A DNA stretch of 64,000 bases, taken from contig NZ_JACGXL010000002.1 in assembly GCF_014138265.1 (NCBI RefSeq), positions 1-64,000 of the forward strand, written 5' to 3'. This DNA is from Dokdonella fugitiva (GTDB lineage: Bacteria > Pseudomonadota > Gammaproteobacteria > Xanthomonadales > Rhodanobacteraceae). How positions within the stretch are numbered: the stretch's first letter is position 1; each line of letters opens with the position of its first letter. Position numbers and translations under genes: made by a program. The notes under the pieces are model-generated. The model was not told where the DNA came from, did no database searches, and worked only from the letters and a program-made list of their open reading frames with translations. Positions 57,913-64,000 of the stretch are shown piece by piece.

Positions 57913-59772
57913 ATGTGCGGCATCATCGGCATCGTCGTCGCACCCGGGCAGCAGCCACCCGACGCCGCCGTCGGCCAGGCGATGAACGACGCGATCCGCC
58001 ATCGCGGCCCCGACGACGAGGGCTACTACCGCGACGCGCGCGCGCTGCTCGGCATGCGCCGGCTCGCGATCATCGACATCGTCGGCGGGCACCAGCCGAT
58101 GTCCGCCGACGGCGGTCGCATCCAGCTCGTGTTCAACGGCGAGATCTACAACTACCGCGAACTGCGCGCCGAACTGCAGGCCCTCGGCCGCGAGTTCCAT
58201 TCCGCCTCCGACAGCGAAGTCGTCGCGCAGGCGTTCGCCGAATGGGGCGAGCGCTGCTTCGCGCGGCTCGACGGCATGTTCGCGCTCGCGGTGTGGGACC
58301 GCCGCACGCAGACGCTCGTGCTCGCGCGCGACCGCTTCGGCGAGAAGCCGCTGTTCTACGCGCACGACGACGCGCGCCTGCTGTTCGCGAGCGAACTCAA
58401 GTCGCTGATCGAAGTGCCCGGCTTCCGCCGCGAGCTCGACCCCGCCGCGCTGCGCTCGTACGTGCGCTACGGTTACGTGCCGACGCCGGCGAGCATCTTC
58501 GCGAGCGTGCGCAAGCTGCCGCCCGGCTGCTACCTGCGCTGCAGCGACGGGCGCATCGCGATCGAACGCTACTACGCGCTCGACTTCAGCCGCCGCCAGG
58601 CGATCGCGCCGGCCGACGCCGAACAGCGCCTCGCCGAGCTGCTCGATCGCGCGGTGCACAGCCGCATGGTCGCCGACGTGCCGTTCGGCGCGTTCCTCAG
58701 CGGCGGCCTCGATTCGAGCACGGTCGTCGCGCTGATGACGCGCCATTCGTCGCAGCGCGTGCGCACCTACTCGATCGGATTCAAGGAAGCGGCCTACAAC
58801 GAATTGTCGGACGCGCGCCGCGTCGCCGAGCACCTCGGCACCGACCACCACGAACTCGTCGTCGAACCCGACGCGGTCAGCCTGCTCGAGCAGCTCGTCT
58901 GGTACCTCGACGAGCCGTTCGCCGATTCCTCGGCGGTGCCGACCTTCCTCGTCTCGCAGCTCGCGCGCACGCAGGTGACGATGGTGCTCACCGGCGACGC
59001 CGGCGACGAGACGTTCGCCGGCTACACGCGCTACCTGCGTTTCCTCGCGCTGCAGCGGCTCGGCCCGCTGAAGGCGCCGGTCGCGATCGCCGCGCGCGCG
59101 GGTGCCGGCCTCGTCGGCGGCTCGTTCGGCTACCGCCTGCGCGGCGTCGCCGAGCGCATGCGCATGCCGTTTCCCGAGAGCTACCTCGGCAGCGTCGCGA
59201 TGAGCCGGCCGGAGACCGTGCAGGCCCTGCTCGGCGCGGCTTTGCAGGACGGCTACGCCGACCCGCTGCACGCGCTCGCGCGCGACGGCAGCGCGCGCCA
59301 TTCGATGCTCGACCGCATCGTCGAACTCGACTTCGGCAGCTACCTGCCCGACGACATCCTGGTCAAGGTCGACCGCATGGCGATGGCGAACTCGCTCGAG
59401 GGCCGCGTGCCGTTCCTCGATCCGAACGTGGTCGAGTTCGCGGTGAGCCTGCCCGACGCGCTGCGCGTGCGGCACGGCCGCGGCAAGCACATCCTGCGCC
59501 GCGTCGCCGAGCGCTGGCTGCCCGCCGACGTGCTCGCCAAGCCGAAGCAAGGCTTCGCGATCCCGCTCGGCCAGTGGTTCCGCGGGCCGTTGCGGCCGCT
59601 CGCCGAGGACGTGCTCGCCAGCCGCGCGTTCCGCGAACGCGGCCTCATCGACGCCGCCGCCGCGCGCGCCTGCCTCGACGACCATCTCGCCGGTCGCGCC
59701 GACCGCGGCGAGTCGCTCTGGCTGATCCTCTCGCTCGAGCTGTGGGCGCGCCGCTTCCTCGACGCGACCTGA
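57913..59772 (+). CDS. Glutamine-dependent amidotransferase of the EPS cluster (AsnB-like)
   Basis: 619 residues with a complete asparagine-synthase layout. Cys2 (MCGIIGIV) is the glutaminase nucleophile; RHRGPDDEG and VFNGEIYNYRELR are N-terminal landmarks. The PP-loop SGGLDSS is at 263-269, then GDAGDETFAGYTRYL and KPKQGFAIPLGQWFRGPLR. In exosortase-A clusters this type is a named component; a likely role is amidation of uronic acids. It starts 3 bp after the GT4 stop and is followed 3 bp later by the ligase gene. Confidence 0.93.
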   Translation: MCGIIGIVVAPGQQPPDAAVGQAMNDAIRHRGPDDEGYYRDARALLGMRRLAIIDIVGGHQPMSADGGRIQLVFNGEIYNYRELRAELQALGREFHSASDSEVVAQAFAEWGERCFARLDGMFALAVWDRRTQTLVLARDRFGEKPLFYAHDDARLLFASELKSLIEVPGFRRELDPAALRSYVRYGYVPTPASIFASVRKLPPGCYLRCSDGRIAIERYYALDFSRRQAIAPADAEQRLAELLDRAVHSRMVADVPFGAFLSGGLDSSTVVALMTRHSSQRVRTYSIGFKEAAYNELSDARRVAEHLGTDHHELVVEPDAVSLLEQLVWYLDEPFADSSAVPTFLVSQLARTQVTMVLTGDAGDETFAGYTRYLRFLALQRLGPLKAPVAIAARAGAGLVGGSFGYRLRGVAERMRMPFPESYLGSVAMSRPETVQALLGAALQDGYADPLHALARDGSARHSMLDRIVELDFGSYLPDDILVKVDRMAMANSLEGRVPFLDPNVVEFAVSLPDALRVRHGRGKHILRRVAERWLPADVLAKPKQGFAIPLGQWFRGPLRPLAEDVLASRAFRERGLIDAAAARACLDDHLAGRADRGESLWLILSLELWARRFLDAT

Positions 59773-59775
59773 CCG

Positions 59776-61089
59776 ATGTTGCGCTTCCTGCTCCTGTTCC
59801 AGATCCTCTACACGGTCTACCAGGGCCACTACAACTTCGAGTCCGGCGTGCCCGGCCTCAACCTGCCGAACGCGCTGTTCCTGCTCGTGCTGCTGGCCCT
59901 GCGCTTCTCCGGCAAGTCCGACGAGGTGCACGCGAAGGCGCTCATGCGCGGGCCGCTGCTGTTCTTCATGGCGATGCTCGTGCTCGCGTTCGCGATCGCG
60001 CAGATGCGCGCGCCGGGCCTGTTCATGGTCGATCTCACCTACCTCAAGAACGCGCTGTTCTCGCCGCTGCTGTACTTCATGTACCTGCACTGCAAGCAGG
60101 ACCTGAAGAACACGCGCCTGCTGGTGATCGCGGTGATGGTGGTGGCCGGGCTCGCCGCGGTGCAGGCGATCCGCCAGGGTTTCGACTACGGCATCGGCAC
60201 CTACGTCGAGACGCATCGCGCGGCCGGCCCGTTCGGCAGCAACTTCCGCGACGCGAACCGCGCCGGCGTCTACTACGCGATGTTCCTGCCGATGTTCATC
60301 GGCCTGGCGCTGTTCCTCCAGGACAAGCGCTGGCGCATCGCCGCGCTCGCCGGCGTCGTGCTGCTGACGATGGCGCTGCTGTTCACCTACTCGCGCCAGG
60401 CCTACTTCATCGCGGTGATCGGCCTCGTCGTTCTGCTGCTCCGGCGCAGCGTGCTGCTCGCGCTCGTGCTCGGCGCGGCGCTCGCCTCGCTGGTCGGCTT
60501 CCTGCCCGAGAGCGTGACCCAGCGCGTCGCCGAGACGCAGCAGAAGGGACCGCACGGCGAGGAGAAGGTCGACGAGAGCACGGCGAGCCGCTGGGAGATC
60601 TGGGCAGGCGCGCTCGCGATGTGGCAGGCGAACCCGGCCGGCGTCGGCCAGAATCGCTTCAAGGACGAGATCGGCCACTACTCGGCGTTCCAGCACTTCG
60701 ACGCGCACAACTTCTACGTGCTCACGCTCGCCGAAGGCGGGCCGCAGGAACTCGCCGCGCTGCTGCTGCTCGTCGTCGCGACGTTCCGCCTCGGCGCGTG
60801 GTTGCGCCGGAGCATGCCGCCCGACGACCCCGAGGCGCGCGCGCTCGCGCTCGGCTTCAGCGTGACCGCGTTCTGCATGGCGCTCGGCAACCTCTACGGC
60901 AGCCCGTTCCTCGAAGGCAACGTGATGGGCACGTTCTGGATCCTGTGCGGGCTGCTCGAACGCTACATGCTGCTGAAGACCCGGCAGGCGCCGGCGTCGA
61001 CCGCGCTCGTCGTCGGCGGTGCCGACCGCATGCTCGAACGCTTCCCGCTCGCCGCGCGCGCGCGCGGCCTTTCGGCGCGCCGGCCGTGA
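59776..61089 (+). CDS. O-antigen ligase/polymerase-like membrane protein
   Basis: 437 residues with about eleven hydrophobic helices. The Wzy_C-type periplasmic loop contains ASRWEIWAGALAMWQANPAGVGQNRFKDEIGHYSAFQHFDAHNFYVLTLAEGGPQEL, with the His and Gly-x-Gly pattern of the ligase/polymerase family. It joins repeat units, or transfers glycan to an acceptor, at the periplasmic face. Related proteins in XrtA loci are annotated as O-glycosylation ligases. GTGA overlap couples it with the flippase. Confidence 0.9.
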   Translation: MLRFLLLFQILYTVYQGHYNFESGVPGLNLPNALFLLVLLALRFSGKSDEVHAKALMRGPLLFFMAMLVLAFAIAQMRAPGLFMVDLTYLKNALFSPLLYFMYLHCKQDLKNTRLLVIAVMVVAGLAAVQAIRQGFDYGIGTYVETHRAAGPFGSNFRDANRAGVYYAMFLPMFIGLALFLQDKRWRIAALAGVVLLTMALLFTYSRQAYFIAVIGLVVLLLRRSVLLALVLGAALASLVGFLPESVTQRVAETQQKGPHGEEKVDESTASRWEIWAGALAMWQANPAGVGQNRFKDEIGHYSAFQHFDAHNFYVLTLAEGGPQELAALLLLVVATFRLGAWLRRSMPPDDPEARALALGFSVTAFCMALGNLYGSPFLEGNVMGTFWILCGLLERYMLLKTRQAPASTALVVGGADRMLERFPLAARARGLSARRP

Positions 61090-62657
61090 CCGCGACGCGG
61101 CCGCGTCGCGCGGTGCTCGCGCTGTCGGGCCTCAACCTCGCGGGCAAGCTGCTCGCGATCGGCAAGACGCTGATCATCGCGACGCTGTTCGGCACCAGCG
61201 GCGTGCTCGACGCATTCTGGGTCGCCTACTCGCTGCCGCTGATGCTGCCGAACCTGCTCACGACGGTGATCACCGTCGCCTTCGTGCCGCGATTCGTGAA
61301 GAGCCTCGAAGGGCGCACCGGCGCCGACGCCTGGCGCGGCGCGAACACGCTGTTCACGCTCGCGATCGGCGTGTCGCTGCTCGCCTGCGCGGCGATCCAG
61401 CTGTGGACCGGCGCGCTCGTGCACCGCCTCGCACCCGGCCTCGCGCCGGACAACCAGCAGCAGGCGATCGGGATGATCCGCATGATGCTGCCGTGCATGC
61501 TCATGCTCACGCTGTCGTCGCTGCTGTCGGCGCTCAGCAACGCACGCGAGCGCTTCGTCCTGCCCGGCCTCGACGGCGTCGTCAACAATACCGCGATCAT
61601 CCTCGTCGCGCTGCTGCTCGCACGCGGACTCGGCGTGCGCGCGCTGATCGTCGGCATCACGCTCGGCTTCTTCGTGCAGATGTGCATCCTGTGCTTCGGC
61701 AACCGCGACCTGTTCCGCAGCAGCCTGCGCCCCGCGTTCGCGCTCGGCCATCCGGATTTCCTGCGCCCGCTCGCGCACCTGCTGCCGCTGCTCGTCGGAT
61801 CGGTCGGTGCGATGCTGACCGGTCTCGTCGACCAGTACTTCGTCTCGCGCCTCGACGCCGGCTCGATCTCCGCGCTCACCTACGCCACGATGATGGCGAT
61901 GCTGCCGGTCGAGGTATTCGCGCAGGCGATCATCACGAGCTACTACCCGGCGCTCGGCCGCGGCGTCGCCGCCGGCGATTACGCCGCGGTCACCGCGACC
62001 TGGCGCAGTGGCCAGCGCCTGATCCTGCTGCTGACCCTGCCGTGCGCGGTGCTGCTGGTCGGGCTCGCCAAGCCGATCGTGGTCGTGCTGCTCGAACACG
62101 GCCGCTTCGACGACCGCTCGACCGCGCTGACCGTGGAAGCGATGAGCATCCTCGCGATCGGCATGGTGTTCCGCTCGCAGGCGTACTTCAGCTACCGGGT
62201 GCTGCACAGCATGATCCGGCCGTGGACACAGGTCTTCATCGGGCTCGCCGGCGTCGCGACCTGCGTCGGCCTCAACCTCGCCTGGGCGCAGCGCCTCGGC
62301 CTGCGCGGCGTCGCGCTGTCCGCGGTGCTGTCGCAGTTGCAGTCGGCACTGATCGCCGCGCTCGTCGTGCGCCGCTTGCTGCGCGCGGACGCATCCGCGC
62401 CGCGGGCGCTGTCGACGCCGGTGCTGCTGCCGGTCGGCGTGCTCGCCGCCGGCGTGCTGCTCGCGCGCCTGCTCGTGCCCGCCGGCCTCTACGAAGCAAG
62501 CCATCGCCTGTGGGCGCTCGCCTGCGGGTTCGCCGCGGTGCCGGCCGGGCTTGCCGCGTTCGCGCTCGCCTGGCGCCTCGGCCTGCCCGAAGCGGTGGAC
62601 CTCGTCGCGAAGCTGCGCAGCCGCCTCGCGCGCCCGCGGCGCCTGCGCGAACCGTGA
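61086..62657 (+). CDS. MurJ/MviN-like flippase
   Basis: 523 residues with about 14 helices. LLAIGKTLIIATLFGTSGVLDAFWVAYSLPLMLPNLLTTVITVAFVPRFVKSLEG is the MviN family start, and VDQYFVSRLDAGSISALTYATMMAMLPVEVFAQAIITSYYPAL matches the second half. As part of the EPS cluster it most likely flips the undecaprenyl-linked repeat unit rather than lipid II. The protein begins with GTG at 61086. The open frame in this phase continues upstream through the ligase gene, but only as a shadow. Confidence 0.92.
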   Translation: MTATRPRRAVLALSGLNLAGKLLAIGKTLIIATLFGTSGVLDAFWVAYSLPLMLPNLLTTVITVAFVPRFVKSLEGRTGADAWRGANTLFTLAIGVSLLACAAIQLWTGALVHRLAPGLAPDNQQQAIGMIRMMLPCMLMLTLSSLLSALSNARERFVLPGLDGVVNNTAIILVALLLARGLGVRALIVGITLGFFVQMCILCFGNRDLFRSSLRPAFALGHPDFLRPLAHLLPLLVGSVGAMLTGLVDQYFVSRLDAGSISALTYATMMAMLPVEVFAQAIITSYYPALGRGVAAGDYAAVTATWRSGQRLILLLTLPCAVLLVGLAKPIVVVLLEHGRFDDRSTALTVEAMSILAIGMVFRSQAYFSYRVLHSMIRPWTQVFIGLAGVATCVGLNLAWAQRLGLRGVALSAVLSQLQSALIAALVVRRLLRADASAPRALSTPVLLPVGVLAAGVLLARLLVPAGLYEASHRLWALACGFAAVPAGLAAFALAWRLGLPEAVDLVAKLRSRLARPRRLREP

Positions 62658-62899
62658 CGGCCTTCACGAATCGCAGGCTCCCCGACAGCCGGGAAATCGA
62701 TTTTCCGATAATCGAATCGGATTAATCGGCGGCATTTTCCGGGTGAATGCCGGATAACCGATTTCACCGTTTTACAACGTTGCTCACAAATTTTGAGCGA
62801 ACCCGGGCAAGTCGTTGTCGCGGGTTGCGAATTTCATCGCAAACCGGGGCAGAAGCGGCCGGCAGAATTCTCGCCTCGCTTCCTCCCCTGGATTAATTC
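62658..62899. other. AT-rich spacer after the EPS cluster
   Basis: This 242-bp gap contains the only clearly AT-rich stretch in the window (ATTTTCCGATAATCGAAT, ACCGTTTTACAACGTTGCTC). Short palindromes are ATCGATT-type strings near 62695-62735 and GCTCA..TGAGC at 62780-62796. It probably holds the promoter of the secreted protein downstream and the end of the EPS transcript, but I could not fix a -35/-10 pair. No gene is supported in it. Confidence 0.5.
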
Positions 62900-64000
62900 A
62901 TGCCCGCCCCCCTGTTCCGGAATGTTTCGCTGCTTGCGCTCTCCCTCGTCGCGTCATCGGCGTTCGTGGCCGGCAATGCCCGTGCCGAATCCGTCGCCGA
63001 CGAAGTCTTCGGCAGCGGCTTCGAGGCACCGGCCGGCGGCGGGGTTGCCAATGCCTGCAGCACGTTCTACCCGAACGGCTTCACCCTGCTCGAAGGCAAG
63101 ATCAATCCACCGTCGGGCAGCTTCGCCAAGCCGGCCAAGGGCCAGGCGTTCGCCGACGCGGGCTTCGACACCTGCATGGTGCGCATGACCCAGCACGACG
63201 TCGAGCCGCCGCAGGAATTCGCGCGCAACGACTACTCGCGCCGCGAGCCGTTCAACGCCGACAACAGCCGCGTGCTCGTCTACGGTTCGGGCGGCTACTG
63301 GCATACCTACGACGCGAACACGCTGCAGTACTACAAGCAGCTCAACGGCCCGGCGGGCGACTCCGAAGTGCAGTGGCATCCGACCGATCCGAACAGCATC
63401 TACTACATGCCGACCAACGGCGGCCTGAAGATCTTCAAGCTCAACATCACGACCAACACCTCGCAGGTCGTCGCCGACTTCACCGGTCGCCTGCCGTGGT
63501 CGAGCGCCGCGCGCCTGTGGACGAAGAGCGAAGGTTCGCCGTCGCGCGACGGCCGCTACTGGGGCTTCCAGGCCGAAACGAGCAGCTTCGGCATCCTCGG
63601 TTACGTCGTCTACGACCTGCAGACCGACCAGATCGTCGGCACGCGCAGCGCGACCGTGCGCCCCGACCACACGAGCATGACGCCGTCCGGCCGCTGGTTC
63701 ACCTCGTCGGACGACACGCTCGGCACATGGGCATGGTCGCCCGACTTCACCCAGAAGAAGAAGCTGCTGCACAAGTCCGAGCATTCGGACATCGCGGTCG
63801 GCACGAACGGGCACGATCTCTACACGTCGATCGATTTCCAGAGCAACGACGGCGACGTGTTCTTCGTCGACATCGACGCCTGCCCGAGCGTGCCCGCCGA
63901 CGCCGACCCCGCGTCGACGCCGGAATGCCCGCGCACGGTGCTGTTCCCGACCTACGTCAACGGCTCCTCGACGTCGGTGCACATCTCCGGCAAGGCGTAC
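62900..64000 (+). CDS. Secreted propeller-like protein with VFGSGFE motif, 3' truncated
   Basis: 367 codons are visible and the frame is open at the window end. A signal peptide (MPAPLFRNVSLLALSLVASSAFVAGNARA) is followed at once by ESVADEVFGSGFEAPAGGG, a short motif like the tail of the beta-helix protein at 35747. The rest shows repeated strand groups of a beta-propeller: VQWHPTDPNSIYYMPTNGG, SPSRDGRYWGFQAE, VVYDLQTDQIVG, MTPSGRWFTSSDD, and further on HSDIAVGTNGHDLYTSI. This resembles TolB- or oligogalacturonate-lyase-like propellers. Cys residues are paired near the N-terminus. The function is unknown. Confidence 0.85.
   Translation, partial: MPAPLFRNVSLLALSLVASSAFVAGNARAESVADEVFGSGFEAPAGGGVANACSTFYPNGFTLLEGKINPPSGSFAKPAKGQAFADAGFDTCMVRMTQHDVEPPQEFARNDYSRREPFNADNSRVLVYGSGGYWHTYDANTLQYYKQLNGPAGDSEVQWHPTDPNSIYYMPTNGGLKIFKLNITTNTSQVVADFTGRLPWSSAARLWTKSEGSPSRDGRYWGFQAETSSFGILGYVVYDLQTDQIVGTRSATVRPDHTSMTPSGRWFTSSDDTLGTWAWSPDFTQKKKLLHKSEHSDIAVGTNGHDLYTSIDFQSNDGDVFFVDIDACPSVPADADPASTPECPRTVLFPTYVNGSSTSVHISGKAY

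Noticed and set aside
56392-60708. A minus-strand open frame of over 1400 codons opposite the EPS genes
   Set aside because: It covers a glycosyltransferase, AsnB and ligase genes that have clear family motifs on the plus strand. Its product is low-complexity (Arg, Glu, Val, His repeats).
56970-62657. A continuous frame suggesting a giant fusion that ends in the flippase
   Set aside because: Only the last 523 codons show a real protein; the part before is a shifted reading of glycosyltransferase, AsnB and ligase genes, each complete in its own frame.

Overview
The window looks like chromosomal DNA of a high-GC gammaproteobacterium of the Xanthomonadales/Lysobacterales type. The signs are strongly GC-biased third codon positions, many in-frame overlaps of the ATGA/GTGA kind, DUF4124, DUF4260 and TldD-like families, small palindromic repeats in nearly every longer spacer, and secreted proteins carrying an 'IFADGYD / VFGSGFE' type motif. 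That motif makes me think of Rhodanobacteraceae such as Dokdonella, but this is recall, not a computed placement. I saw no rRNA, tRNA, CRISPR array, phage or transposase gene.

Region 1 (1-12,630) is a mixed housekeeping block. It holds the 3' part of a Ser/Thr kinase with TPRs, aquaporin Z, a membrane protein of unknown function, a small secreted protein, a hypoxanthine-DNA glycosylase overlapping a secreted peroxiredoxin, a lipoprotein, a DUF4124 protein, DNA polymerase IV, an EamA transporter divergent from a LysR regulator, a periplasmic metallo-beta-lactamase-fold hydrolase and a glutathione S-transferase.

Region 2 (12,635-24,008, minus strand) reads as one nine-gene transcription unit. 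The order is Tat-exported TldD-like protease, TldE/PmbA partner, DUF4159, MoxR ATPase, DUF4260, DUF58, BatA-like, a DUF4175-like protein and a large membrane protein. The four-base overlaps in its second half imply translational coupling. I regard this as the best candidate for an under-described system: a MoxR/VWA-type envelope module joined to an exported TldD/TldE protease.

Region 3 (24,190-33,210) holds queD, a phasin with a clear promoter and operator-like palindrome, and the complete F0F1 ATP synthase operon atpIBEFHAGDC. Five of the atp spacers contain different palindromic repeat elements, and a strong bidirectional terminator follows atpC.

Region 4 (33,214-43,284) has a GtrA protein, a large polytopic membrane protein and a secreted beta-helix protein, sitting between atpC and glmU. 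Behind glmU are two tandem paralogous secreted amidohydrolases.

Region 5 (43,494-62,657, plus strand) is an exopolysaccharide cluster of the exosortase-A (XrtA)-associated type, without an exosortase in view. A UDP-HexNAc dehydrogenase and a nucleotide-sugar epimerase make uronate precursors. Four glycosyltransferases, a deacetylase and two asparagine-synthase-like amidotransferases would build and decorate the polymer. A MurJ-like flippase and a Wzy/ligase-like protein handle and polymerise it. A Wza-like lipoprotein, a Wzz-like chain-length protein, a BY-kinase-like ATPase lacking its Walker A lysine and an outer-membrane barrel form the export apparatus. An AT-rich gap then precedes a secreted propeller-like protein that runs off the window.
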